A stretch of DNA of 39,340 nt from Acidobacteriota bacterium (GTDB lineage Bacteria > Acidobacteriota > Terriglobia > Terriglobales > Acidobacteriaceae), in contig JAJYZC010000031.1 of assembly GCA_021800255.1 (NCBI GenBank), positions 1-39,340 on the forward strand. The letters are read 5' to 3'. The translations under genes were made by a program, and so were the position numbers. The notes under the pieces are model-generated. The model was given only the letters and a program-made list of their open reading frames with translations, searched no databases and was not told the origin of the DNA. Shown here one piece after another: positions 1 to 7,558 of the stretch. How positions within the stretch are numbered: the first letter of the stretch is position 1; each line of letters opens with the position of its first letter.

Positions 1-29
1 TGGGGTCATTTGCGCTTGCGGAGTAGCTC

Positions 30-503
30 ATGAAGAAACGAAACCAAAACCATCTGTTGCGCGACGAGCGCGGGGCCAGCCTGGTGGAAATGGCATTGCT
101 AATGCCCTTGTTCTTGCTGCTGCTATTCGGCGCTGTCGATCTTGGACGCGCCTGTTACCTGGTGAATGAGATTGCCGGCGCAGCGCGCGCGGGAGCGATC
201 TACGGGTCGCGCAATCCGACCGATACAACCGGCATGGCGACCGTGGCTGTGGACGATGCATCGAATGTGCCCAATGTGTCGGCGGGAACTCCCAGCTACG
301 ATTGCGAATGCGCCAACGGAAGCAACGTGACTTCCGCCAGCACTTGTGCGACTACGCCGCCGTCGTGCAGCGGCGGCCTCAATTGGGTGTACAAGGACAC
401 CGTCACGGTAACCGGAACCTATGCGCCGCTCATGCCGTGGCCGGGGGTCCCATCCTCCATGACGTTTTCCAGCACCGCATCCATGCGCAGCGCCGGCAGC
501 TAG
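30..503 (+). CDS. TadE-family pseudopilin of Tad/Flp pilus locus (first copy)
   Basis: A 157-residue protein with the TadE/TadG layout. A short basic cytoplasmic tail is followed by a Gly-Ala-Ser-Leu-Val-Glu-Met-Ala segment at about residues 15-22 and one hydrophobic helix (about 20-40). The Glu after the small residues is the type IV prepilin-like Glu expected in TadE-like pseudopilins. The rest is a Thr/Ser-rich extracytoplasmic domain with several Cys residues (about 90-115), which may form disulfides. TadE-like proteins are minor components of the Tad secretion/pilus machine. The start is ATG at 30 with GGAG at 20-23. A second tadE-like gene follows after 75 bp and cpaB, cpaC and flp genes lie downstream, so the role is fairly safe; the exact paralogue (TadE, TadF or TadG) is not. 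Confidence 0.85.
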   Translation: MKKRNQNHLLRDERGASLVEMALLMPLFLLLLFGAVDLGRACYLVNEIAGAARAGAIYGSRNPTDTTGMATVAVDDASNVPNVSAGTPSYDCECANGSNVTSASTCATTPPSCSGGLNWVYKDTVTVTGTYAPLMPWPGVPSSMTFSSTASMRSAGS

Positions 504-581
504 CGCGTTGCCGGCGCCCTGCTGGAGGGTGCGCCGAAACGGCGCCGCGGAGCAGAGCGAAAGGGTGAGAAGGCGCAATTG

Positions 582-1124
582 ATGAAAGCAAGAACCCCCA
601 TGCCGAGATTATCCCGCCTGGCGCGGGAGGAGCACGGCGCTGAACTGGTGGAGTTCGCTATGACCGCACTGATCCTGATGACGCTCGTGGCGGGCGTGAT
701 CGGATTCGCGCTGGCGATGTATACCTACCACTTTGTGAGTTTCGCTGCGCAGCAGGGCGCCCGCTTCGCAATTGTGCGCGGCCACACCTGGAGCGAAAAT
801 GAAACCGCAAACTGCTCCACTTCACCCCCCCCCAACTTCACGATGGTATACAACTGCACCGCCTCCGCTACCGATATTCAGAACTATGTGCAAAGCCTGG
901 CGCCCACGGGGATTAACCCCAGCAGTGTCACCATCGATACCTCCAGCTCGGATGTCTGGCCCGGTGTGACTCCGGATGGCGATGCCTGCTCACCAACGAA
1001 TAGTCAGGGCTGCCTGGTGAAGGTGACCGTGAAATACACCTTTGATTATTTAAAGATCTTCGGTCTTCAGAACCTTTCCGCATGGTCGATGAGCGCCACC
1101 TCCGAGGGGGTAATTCTACAGTGA
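582..1124 (+). CDS. TadE-family pseudopilin (second copy) with a C9 tract
   Basis: A 180-residue TadE-like protein. A basic N-terminus with Glu-His-Gly-Ala-Glu-Leu-Val-Glu-Phe-Ala precedes a single membrane helix (about 25-50), followed by an extracytoplasmic domain ending with Ser-Ala-Thr-Ser-Glu-Gly-Val. I chose ATG 582, with a GAGAAGG-type ribosome site at 567-573; a TTG directly before it (579) is possible. Part of the same transcription unit as the preceding tadE-like gene. A run of nine C residues (825-833) lies inside the coding region. A one-base slip would move translation to another frame that stops at about 969, so the tract could switch the gene off. Whether it varies cannot be seen here. 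Confidence 0.83.
   Translation: MKARTPMPRLSRLAREEHGAELVEFAMTALILMTLVAGVIGFALAMYTYHFVSFAAQQGARFAIVRGHTWSENETANCSTSPPPNFTMVYNCTASATDIQNYVQSLAPTGINPSSVTIDTSSSDVWPGVTPDGDACSPTNSQGCLVKVTVKYTFDYLKIFGLQNLSAWSMSATSEGVILQ
825..833 (+). repeat. Homopolymeric C9 tract inside tadE-like gene
   Basis: Nine consecutive C bases encode three Pro codons of the second TadE-like protein. Tracts of this length are typical slippage sites; a frameshift here leads to a stop at about 969. Confidence 0.9.
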
Positions 1125-1144
1125 GAACCCTCGCCGATTCGCGC

Positions 1145-2515
1145 CTAATCGAGTTCTTCGGGAATGATGAGCAGGATTTCCACCCGGGCGTTCTGGCCGT
1201 CCTGGCTGGCGGGGCGGAACTGCCAGCGATCCAGGGCGTCGAGCACGAATTGAGCCTGCGGAAAGGCCTGCGGGAAGACGATGCTGAGATGGTCGAAGCG
1301 GCCCTGGCGATTGACGAAGCCGTGGATCATGAGAGCATCAGCGTCAATGGATCCCGCGGCCAGATTGGGACGCACGATGTTATACGGCCACGGCGCCTCA
1401 AGATCAGCGATGTTGCCGCCGGCTTCGGCGTCAGCGGTGCTCGGAAGCGCGTACTGCAGGATCCAGCTTCTGGCCAGACCTACGTGCAGGTAGACGGTAT
1501 AGGCTATCCTGCCGCTCCAAACGCCGGCCATTTCCGGGAACTCATCCTCAAGCGAATCGCCGACCACGACCGCGCCGAACTGGCCATTTTTAGGGAGCGT
1601 AATCTCGGTCTCGGCGCCTTGGCCGCCTCGGCCCGCACCGGCAGCGTTTGCCTCGGTTGGTACGGCAGCAGCGGCTTGGAGATTGCCCGCGCCCGCGGCG
1701 TTGCCGGCGCCGGGTTGCGCGGAGTTTGCCGTCTTTTCCGGGGCCAGCGCTCCCGTGGAGCCGGCCGAGGCTGTCTCGTTCACGGGCGGCAGGATCACCG
1801 TTCCAACCGGCATGTGAATGTCGGAGAGCGACAGCAGAGCGGCGGGCGTAGGCTGCGCGGAGATCTGGGAAACGGTAGTGGGCGCCATCTGCGCCAACTG
1901 CGGCCCCTCCACCACAACCGGCGAAGTGGTGCTGGGAAGTACCAGTTGGTTCAATGCGGGCTCTTGGCTGGAGGCGATCTCCACATCGGCCAAATTCAGC
2001 TCCTGATTGGGGGCCTTGAGCGAGGGCGTGACATCGGCTGCGGTGGGCGGGGAAGGCAACGGCGCAACGATGTTTTTAACCGGCATGGTGAGCGGCGTCC
2101 AGATCATTGCTTCCGGAATGGGGATTTTCTCTTTGAGGGTGATGTGGGTGAGCAGATCGGCCTGCACCAGGGTTTGAGGGCCGGGCTTGGCATGGATGGC
2201 CACGCGCAGAGCGGGCGGATGCGCCATCGGTTTGCCGCCGGAGGGCCGCAGATGGGCGTTGAGGTGCGGACCGGGGTAGTGGATGGCGCCACGCGACGAG
2301 TGCGGCGTCTGCGCGAGCGGCATGTTCAGGCTGAGGCTGTGCACCATCAGGCGTTCGGCCGCGGCCCGGGTGTCGATGCGCGGTGTGTACAGGATGCCGA
2401 AAGAGGTAACGCCAACCACGACGGCATGAATCAGGATCGAAGCCGCAAAACTGGTTGGCGGCTGGCGGGAATCTGTGGCTTGCGTAAACAGCGTTACTGT
2501 GGGGGAAGAGCTCAT
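1145..2515 (-). CDS. TonB-like / energy-transducer protein with Pro/Ala-rich linker
   Basis: About 456 residues. A short N-terminus is followed by one hydrophobic helix (around 23-45), then a long Pro/Ala/Thr-rich, low-complexity periplasmic stretch. The C-terminal ~60 residues resemble a TonB C-terminal domain: Gly-Phe-Val-Asn-Arg-Gln-Gly, then a hydrophobic strand, then Ala-Leu-Asp-Arg-Trp-Gln-Phe-Arg-Pro-Ala and a final beta-strand. TonB-type proteins pass inner-membrane energy to outer-membrane receptors; no ExbB/ExbD lies nearby, so transport itself is inference. The gene lies antisense between the tadE-like genes and cpaB, and its stop is only about 20 bp from the end of the second tadE-like gene. 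I prefer ATG at 2513-2515; a TTG four codons upstream (2527) is possible but too close to the GAGGGA box. A TonB-like fold adapted to another envelope role is an alternative. Confidence 0.6.
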   Translation of the reverse strand: MSSSPTVTLFTQATDSRQPPTSFAASILIHAVVVGVTSFGILYTPRIDTRAAAERLMVHSLSLNMPLAQTPHSSRGAIHYPGPHLNAHLRPSGGKPMAHPPALRVAIHAKPGPQTLVQADLLTHITLKEKIPIPEAMIWTPLTMPVKNIVAPLPSPPTAADVTPSLKAPNQELNLADVEIASSQEPALNQLVLPSTTSPVVVEGPQLAQMAPTTVSQISAQPTPAALLSLSDIHMPVGTVILPPVNETASAGSTGALAPEKTANSAQPGAGNAAGAGNLQAAAAVPTEANAAGAGRGGQGAETEITLPKNGQFGAVVVGDSLEDEFPEMAGVWSGRIAYTVYLHVGLARSWILQYALPSTADAEAGGNIADLEAPWPYNIVRPNLAAGSIDADALMIHGFVNRQGRFDHLSIVFPQAFPQAQFVLDALDRWQFRPASQDGQNARVEILLIIPEELD

Positions 2516-2570
2516 GAACGGATACAATCCCTCGTACCAGCATTACCCGAGTTATCGTCGGGTCTCAGGG

Positions 2571-2597
2571 AAACTCCACATCGCAGATGTGGAGTTT
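2571..2597. repeat. Perfect 12-bp inverted repeat (hairpin)
   Basis: AAACTCCACATC and its exact complement flank a 3-nt loop (GCA). It lies in the 5' flank of the antisense TonB-like gene and has no U-tract on either strand, so an operator or mRNA 5' structure fits better than a terminator. Confidence 0.8.
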
Positions 2598-2726
2598 GCC
2601 CGCGCAGATTCAGGAAATGCACTCAGGCCGCCGGGTTTCTGTTGCCTAGCCCCGCTGTAACGCGGCCGTTCATGGCCCGGGCGAACACTCTGATAGACCG
2701 TTTCGCCCTTCACCAAAAATCCATTT

Positions 2727-2774
2727 TATCTTCTTTCAGCCTGAGGCATCTATCTTCTTTCAGCATGAGGCATA
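2727..2774 (+). repeat. 24-bp tandem duplication
   Basis: Two adjacent 24-bp units starting TATCTTCTTTCAGC differ at only two positions. They lie in non-coding DNA upstream of cpaB; the function is unknown. Confidence 0.9.
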
Positions 2775-3012
2775 GCTCGGCTTTGCCCCATAGCTCTTTT
2801 GATACCCCATCTGTTCACCATGAGGATTTGGGTGGCGTGTGCAAAGTTGTAAGGGAATACACTGATACCGCATTGCACCCGTTCATGCGCAAGGCCGATG
2901 TGTATTCCGCGAGCCGTCAAGGGATGGGAACGTTCTCCCCGCAGCCGCGGCGGTTGCAAGTCGAAGCAGAAAGGCGGAGCCGGCCCGCCGGCCGGTCCCG
3001 GCGTGTTAACCA

Positions 3013-3846
3013 ATGAATCGCAGACTGCTTACAATTCTTTTGGCCGCATTCGCGATCGCGGGCGTGTGCTCGTTTCTTGTCTATCGCGTCGTGGGCCGGC
3101 GCATCATTGCGCCGCCCGCTGTGCAGGTCACGCGCGTAGTGGCTGCGGCGGCCAATATCCCGCTCGGAGCGGTGCTGACGGCTTCTGACCTGACCACCGT
3201 GGCCATCAACGGCCCGCTGCCGCCGGGCGCGATTTTGAAGCCGCAGGACGCGATTGGCCGGGGCGTCATCGCGGAGCTTTATCAGGGCGAACCGATCATC
3301 GAGAACTGGCTGGCGGCTCCAGGTTCCGGCGGCGGATTGGCGGCGACTATTCCGAAGGGCATGAGGGCCTGCGCGGTCCGGGTGGATCAAGTGGTGGGCC
3401 TGGCTGGATTCGCAACCCCGGGCATGCGCGTGGATGTTCTGGCATCCGGCAATCCGCCGGGTGAGCCGGCTGCGGAGGGCACGGTGACCAAGACCATCCT
3501 GCAGAACATCGAGGTTCTGTCGGCCGGCACTGACATCCAACGGGACGCTCAGGGCAAGCCGCACCAGGTGCAGGTAGTCAACCTGCTGGTTACGCCCGAA
3601 CAGGCGCAGATGCTGAGCCTGGCCAGCAATCAATTGAAGATTCAACTGGTGCTGCGCAATCCGCTGGACACCAAGATCGCGCGCGTTTCCAGCACGGCTA
3701 TGAGCAACCTGTTCAGCGGGCCGGTCCGCGGGCGCGTGAGCGCGCGGCCCAATTACAAGCGCGCGGCCAACGCTTATGCGGTCGAGGTCATCAACGGCGC
3801 CAGCACCAGCGAGGCTAAATTCAACGCTCCTGGGGGTCAACCATGA
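3013..3846 (+). CDS. cpaB: Flp pilus assembly protein CpaB/RcpC
   Basis: A 277-residue protein with an N-terminal membrane anchor (about 5-27) and a SAF-type domain early on (Ala-Ala-Asn-Ile-Pro-Leu-Gly-Ala-Val-Leu-Thr-Ala-Ser-Asp-Leu, about 45-60). The central CpaB/RcpC region reads Gly-Met-Arg-Ala-Cys-Ala-Val-Arg-Val-Asp, then Gly-Phe-Ala-Thr-Pro-Gly-Met-Arg-Val-Asp-Val. This is the periplasmic partner of the Tad secretin. Its length matches the family. It overlaps cpaC by 4 bp (ATGA at 3843-3846), indicating translational coupling. No strong ribosome site precedes ATG 3013. The C-terminal tail (about 230-277) is variable and carries no recognised motif. Confidence 0.92.
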   Translation: MNRRLLTILLAAFAIAGVCSFLVYRVVGRRIIAPPAVQVTRVVAAAANIPLGAVLTASDLTTVAINGPLPPGAILKPQDAIGRGVIAELYQGEPIIENWLAAPGSGGGLAATIPKGMRACAVRVDQVVGLAGFATPGMRVDVLASGNPPGEPAAEGTVTKTILQNIEVLSAGTDIQRDAQGKPHQVQVVNLLVTPEQAQMLSLASNQLKIQLVLRNPLDTKIARVSSTAMSNLFSGPVRGRVSARPNYKRAANAYAVEVINGASTSEAKFNAPGGQP

Positions 3847-5423
3847 GAACAAAGACCAGGTTCACTATCGCCTGTTGCGGAGTGTTGTCGCTCGGCCTCT
3901 GCCTGGGACGGTTTTTGCCCGCGCAGGCCGCGGCGCCGTCCTCCTCTGCGCAAGCTATGTTCCAGGACTCCACCAATCAGCTTGACCTCACGGTAGGCAA
4001 AACCGTGCTCATCGACTGTGCGCAGCCGGTGTCGCGCGTGGCCGTAGGTCTGGGGGGAATTGCGGAAGCCGCTGCGGTGAGCCCCACCGAGATCATGGTG
4101 GATGGCAGAGCGGTGGGACAGACCAGCTTGATTATCTGGGAGAGCCACGGCGGCCGCCAGTTCTACAACGTGACGGTGCGTCCCAGCCAGGACCCGGTCA
4201 ACGAACAACTCGATTCGGTGCGCCGCGAACTGCAACTGGATCTGCCCGGCCAGCCGGTAAGGGTGAGCTACGCCAACGGCAACATCTTTTTGCGCGGCAC
4301 CGTGCAGAACCTGATTGACTCTCAGCGCGCGGTTGAAATCGCCTCCACGGCGGGCAAAGTGGTGAACCTGCTCAATGTGGTTGTGCCGCCCTCGAAGCCG
4401 CAAATTCTGCTCAAGGTGCGCTTTTGCAGCGTGGACCTCAGCCTGGAGACGCAGCTCGGCATCAACCTTTTCGATCTGGGGCTGGGCAATGCGCTAGGCG
4501 GAGTTTCTACTGGGCAATACACCCCGCCATTTGTTGAATCCGCGGGTGCCGGAGCCTCGACTTCGGGAGGGGTTGAGACCGCCAGCGGCGTGGCGACGAT
4601 CCCCCAGGAGCTGAACATCATGGCCTTCTTTCCCGGCCTGAATGCGGGCGCGACCATTCAGGCGCTGGAACAAAAAGGAGTGGTCGAGGTCCTGGCCGAG
4701 CCCAATCTGCTGGCCGCGGACGGCAAAGAGGCCAGCTTCCTGGCCGGCGGCGAGTACCCTTATCCTGTGGTGCAGGGAACCTCGGTGGGCGGCCAGACGG
4801 CGGTGACCATCGAGTTCAAGCAGTACGGCATCCTGTTGAACTTCATCCCCACCGTCACTCCCCAGGGAACCATCCGCCTGCAGGTGGCGCCCCAGGTCAG
4901 CGAGTTGGACTATACCAATGAGGTTGACATCTCGGGATTCGTGGTGCCCGGCATCACCGAGCGCTCGGTCAACACGGAGGTGGATCTGCGCAACCGTCAG
5001 AGCTTCGTGATCGGCGGCCTGCTCAACAATGAGGATACCCAAACCTTCGAGAAGATCCCTTTCATTGGCGACATCCCGATCCTGGGCAAGCTGTTCCAGT
5101 CGATGGTCCAAACCAAGAACAAAACCGAGTTGGTGGTGATTGTGACACCGGAGATTGTGGCGCCCATTCCAGCCGGCCAGCCAGGGCCGCAGTTGAAATA
5201 TCCGGTTCCGTTTTTACCGCCCAACTCCCATGTCCCGATGCACAATCCGGACACCAACACCGCGGCCACTAAGACGCCGCCGTCGCCGCCTGTCATCCCC
5301 GTGGAGAAGCTGATCGAGAGCATGAAGCCGGAGACCCCGTTGGTCATCCAGAGCGGCTCGGGTTCGGGGAGCGGGATGGGAACTGGTATGTCGGGTTCGG
5401 GCGGTACGTCTACTGGTCCGTAG
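3843..5423 (+). CDS. cpaC: Tad/Flp pilus outer-membrane secretin CpaC/RcpA
   Basis: 526 residues. A signal peptide (about 1-30) is followed by an N-terminal pilus/secretin domain starting around Leu-Asp-Leu-Thr-Val-Gly-Lys (about 43). A BON-like stretch (about 125-175, Val-Ser-Tyr-Ala-Asn-Gly-Asn-Ile-Phe-Leu-Arg-Gly) precedes the secretin domain (about 180-450). The latter shows Glu-Pro-Asn-Leu-Leu-Ala, Phe-Leu-Ala-Gly-Gly-Glu-Tyr-Pro, the Phe-Val-Ile-Gly-Gly-Leu segment, and Pro-Ile-Leu-Gly-Lys-Leu-Phe followed by Leu-Val-Val-Ile-Val-Thr-Pro. It forms the outer-membrane pore of the Tad system. It is translationally coupled to cpaB. The C-terminal tail is Pro-rich and then Gly/Ser/Met-rich, likely disordered. 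A repeat element starts 2 bp after the stop. Confidence 0.95.
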   Translation: MRTKTRFTIACCGVLSLGLCLGRFLPAQAAAPSSSAQAMFQDSTNQLDLTVGKTVLIDCAQPVSRVAVGLGGIAEAAAVSPTEIMVDGRAVGQTSLIIWESHGGRQFYNVTVRPSQDPVNEQLDSVRRELQLDLPGQPVRVSYANGNIFLRGTVQNLIDSQRAVEIASTAGKVVNLLNVVVPPSKPQILLKVRFCSVDLSLETQLGINLFDLGLGNALGGVSTGQYTPPFVESAGAGASTSGGVETASGVATIPQELNIMAFFPGLNAGATIQALEQKGVVEVLAEPNLLAADGKEASFLAGGEYPYPVVQGTSVGGQTAVTIEFKQYGILLNFIPTVTPQGTIRLQVAPQVSELDYTNEVDISGFVVPGITERSVNTEVDLRNRQSFVIGGLLNNEDTQTFEKIPFIGDIPILGKLFQSMVQTKNKTELVVIVTPEIVAPIPAGQPGPQLKYPVPFLPPNSHVPMHNPDTNTAATKTPPSPPVIPVEKLIESMKPETPLVIQSGSGSGSGMGTGMSGSGGTSTGP

Positions 5424-5424
5424 C

Positions 5425-5540
5425 TAGAGCATTTTCAGAGAAGGTGTAGACCGGAACCGCTCCTGCTGAGTGGATTTTTCCTCAAGAAAAATCCACTTTC
5501 GCGGCTCTCAATCGTTCCCAGTATCTCCGAAAATGCCGTA
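5425..5540 (+). repeat. REP/MITE-like palindromic element, copy 1
   Basis: A 116-bp element nearly identical to 35596-35713. Its ends are imperfect inverted repeats (GCATTTT near the left, AAAATGC near the right). The centre is a 12-bp perfect stem, AGTGGATTTTTC with its complement, around a 5-nt CTCAA loop. It sits directly after the cpaC stop. No transposase is encoded, so it would depend on functions elsewhere. Confidence 0.88.
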
Positions 5541-5578
5541 ATCAGGCGCACCGCGGCACCGGCGAAGCAAGCGCAAAC

Positions 5579-6019
5579 ATGCGGATGAAACCCTGGCCAT
5601 GGACGGGTAAGTCGCCCCGGGACCGCGTTGGCAGGCGGCTGGCCGCGCCGCAGTTGCTGCGCGCTCTCAATCGCACCCGCGGCACCTTGCTGGCCGCGCG
5701 CCTGGAAGTGGCGAATTCCGGGCCGGCGCGCCGCAAGGGCCTGCTGGGACGCAAGGGACTTGCCGGAGGCGAGGGGTTGTGGATCATCCCCTGCGAGTCC
5801 GTGCACACCTTCTTTATGCGCTTCGCCATCGACCTCGTTTACCTGGACCGCCAAAACCGGGTCAAGAAGGTGCGCAGCCGCGTGGGACCGTGGCGGCTCT
5901 CGGCATGTTTTTCAGCGTACTCCGTCATCGAGCTCGCCGCGGGCGCCGTTCACAGCTCACACACCGAACGGGGAGATACGCTGGAGTTTGAGCCTGCCGC
6001 CGCAGACGGCAATCCCTGA
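5579..6019 (+). CDS. DUF192 family protein
   Basis: A 146-residue protein with the DUF192 core. Leu-Glu-Val-Ala-Asn-Ser-Gly-Pro-Ala-Arg-Arg-Lys-Gly-Leu-Leu-Gly-Arg (about 42-58) is followed by Gly-Leu-Trp-Ile-Ile-Pro-Cys-Glu-Ser-Val-His-Thr-Phe-Phe-Met-Arg-Phe-Ala-Ile-Asp (about 66-85) and Val-Ile-Glu-Leu-Ala-Ala-Gly. The family's biochemical function is unknown; members often lie near Tad or envelope genes. No signal peptide is seen. Starts at 5579 and 5585 (both ATG) are possible. Its 3' end overlaps the convergent GT-C-type gene by 70 bp, which is unusual and suggests that one of the two C-termini is over-extended. Confidence 0.8.
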   Translation: MRMKPWPWTGKSPRDRVGRRLAAPQLLRALNRTRGTLLAARLEVANSGPARRKGLLGRKGLAGGEGLWIIPCESVHTFFMRFAIDLVYLDRQNRVKKVRSRVGPWRLSACFSAYSVIELAAGAVHSSHTERGDTLEFEPAAADGNP

Positions 6020-7266
6020 TCGGTAGCCACTCCGCAACCCTTCAGCGGCCCTCCGGCTGTCCGGCGGCGCTCTCCCAAGGCGCCCATCGCCAGCAGGTAC
6101 CATGCCAGCCATGCCGGCGCCGGCCAAAGCCACCAAGGCGACGCGATCTGCACGAAACAAAGCTGGAAGAAAGCAGCAAGAATCAGCAGCGAAAGCGCCG
6201 TCAGCAGCACTCGCGAGCGGGTGATATAGGCGCCCTGCATCAGCGCGGGTATAGCCAGGCACTGATCGTAAAACCAGCAATATGGCGCGGTCAGCAGCGA
6301 AACCAGCATCAGAGGGCTGGCGTTCGTCTTCCAGTCCCACTGCGCCCGGCGCCGCCAATAGTAGAGGACGGCCCACGCGCAACCCAGCGCAGCCGGCAGG
6401 TACTGAACCCAGATCGACTGGGGAGCGAGCCAACGGCGGATCGCGTCGGCCAGGCAGGGAATGGCGTCGTTTTGCACGCCCGGCGAACGCATCATGCGGA
6501 GGTAATCCCCCCATGCGGCCGGGTCGATCCAGAACGCGGCGGCGCTGCTCGCGGCCAGTGCAGCCAGCGCGCCGGCCAGAATCTTGTAGCTCCGGTTCAT
6601 CCCCATCCACGCCGCCAGCGCCGCGGCAAAGGGCAGAAACAGGTGGGGCTTCAGCAAGCAGAGCCACAAAGCGGCTCCAGACGCGAAGGGGCGCTCGCCA
6701 TGATAGCGCAAAAACAGCGCCAGGCCCAGAAGCGCAAGCAGCGTCGTTTGCCCCATGATGAGGCAGATTAAGGCCGGCGTGAACCCAAGCCCCAGCCAGT
6801 GCAGGCTATTGGAGAGCGGGCCCGGGTCCCCCAGCACAGGTCTTGGTCCAGGGGGTAAAAAGCCGTGCATCTGCCGTATCAGGCGCACCGAAAGCAGCAG
6901 GCAGCCCAGCAGGATGAGCGACCAGGGGATGGCCGCAATGCGCGGGCCGAGAAAGCCCAGCGGATAAGCGAGCGGCAGCGCCCAGGGCGGATTGCGCATC
7001 AGCAGAGTGGCCTTGATCGCTAATCCCGCAGAGTGCTCGAGCGGCGTCATCGCCGCCTTGTCGTAGGGATTGGCATGGTGCACAAGCTGATAGCCGGTGG
7101 CCCAGTAGGAGATGTAATCGCGCGTGCCGGTCAGGCGGCCCGAAAACGGCGCCGCGCACAGAAACACGGCGGCATAGGCCAGCGCCAAACCGGCGACAGC
7201 CGCAATCGGCAACTCCGCAACATCGCAGCGCGGCCACTCCAGCGAACGTTTTAAGCCCTCTGCCAT
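5950..7266 (-). CDS. GT87/DUF2029-like multi-pass membrane glycosyltransferase
   Basis: 438 residues with about ten hydrophobic helices over the whole length. After the first helix comes Gly-Thr-Arg-Asp-Tyr-Ile-Ser-Tyr-Trp-Ala-Thr-Gly-Tyr-Gln-Leu and Asn-Pro-Tyr-Asp (about 45-70), the usual acidic-residue/'NPYD' pattern of DUF2029 (GT87, GT-C fold) proteins. These use polyprenyl-phosphate sugars to glycosylate envelope products; here substrate and product are unknown. It is antisense to the pilus genes and could modify pilins or other envelope components, but position is the only hint. The start is ATG at 7264-7266. The C-terminal ~25 residues are polar and overlap the DUF192 gene on the other strand. 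Confidence 0.72.
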   Translation of the reverse strand: MAEGLKRSLEWPRCDVAELPIAAVAGLALAYAAVFLCAAPFSGRLTGTRDYISYWATGYQLVHHANPYDKAAMTPLEHSAGLAIKATLLMRNPPWALPLAYPLGFLGPRIAAIPWSLILLGCLLLSVRLIRQMHGFLPPGPRPVLGDPGPLSNSLHWLGLGFTPALICLIMGQTTLLALLGLALFLRYHGERPFASGAALWLCLLKPHLFLPFAAALAAWMGMNRSYKILAGALAALAASSAAAFWIDPAAWGDYLRMMRSPGVQNDAIPCLADAIRRWLAPQSIWVQYLPAALGCAWAVLYYWRRRAQWDWKTNASPLMLVSLLTAPYCWFYDQCLAIPALMQGAYITRSRVLLTALSLLILAAFFQLCFVQIASPWWLWPAPAWLAWYLLAMGALGERRRTAGGPLKGCGVATDQGLPSAAAGSNSSVSPRSVCEL

Positions 7267-7400
7267 CGTCGCTATTGTATTCGCGGCCAGGATCGGCCTG
7301 GGGTGCCTTTGCGGATGCTCCCGGCTTATTTCAGCGCTTGCCGTCCATCGGTTTCATGCTATCTATCTGTATACGAAAGCCATTCGGTGCGGCCAGGGTT

Positions 7401-7428
7401 GTAAACGGGCGTATACAACGGGGCTGCG
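7401..7428 (+). promoter_or_regulatory. Dyad GTAAAC-N4-GTATAC plus CGGGGCTGCG block
   Basis: Inverted half-sites are separated by GGGC. The same arrangement recurs at 8697-8723 (GTATAC-GGCT-GTTTAC then CGGGGCTGCG). A lone GTATACG lies at 7369. The dyad lies about 80-100 bp upstream of the sigma-54-like element, where bacterial enhancer-binding proteins usually bind. The regulator is unknown. Confidence 0.45.
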
Positions 7429-7489
7429 AGCCCTGCGGTAATGGCCGGTAAGTGGTTGATTCTGAATAACCGTAAAAGTACGCGCTGAA

Positions 7490-7505
7490 TGGCACGCCAG
7501 ATGCA
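7490..7505 (+). promoter_or_regulatory. Sigma-54-type promoter of first flp gene
   Basis: TGGCACGCCAGATGCA matches the consensus TGGCACG-N4-TTGCW with correct GG/GC spacing (12 bp start to start) and only one mismatch in the conserved positions. The predicted transcription start is near 7515, giving a leader of about 45 nt before ATG 7559. Confidence 0.6.
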
Positions 7506-7558
7506 CAACAAAAGGATGCACCCGGCTGAGGCTGGGAATTCAACACTTGGAGAAAACC

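Larger units (their letters stand above)
2516..3012. other. Intergenic region between tonB-like gene and cpaB
   Basis: About 500 bp with no convincing gene. It holds a perfect hairpin (2571-2597), a 24-bp tandem duplication (2727-2774) and the upstream regions of two divergent genes. No clear sigma-70 promoter was recognised. Confidence 0.6.
7267..7558. other. Upstream region of the first flp gene
   Basis: Non-coding, about 290 bp. It contains two GTATAC-type sites, a dyad (7401-7416) followed by the block CGGGGCTGCG (7419-7428), and a sigma-54-like promoter (7490-7505). Together these suggest an activator-dependent promoter for the first flp pilin gene. Confidence 0.55.

Noticed and set aside
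1082-3016. Long plus-strand open frame opposite the TonB-like gene
   Set aside because: Arg/Gly-rich shadow of the antisense gene with no domain; the minus-strand product has a membrane helix and a TonB-like C-terminus.
5458-5500. Repeat-element central stem as a simple intrinsic terminator of cpaC
   Set aside because: The stem is part of a 116-bp element found elsewhere, and the few T residues after it are not a proper U-tract; termination could still be a side effect.
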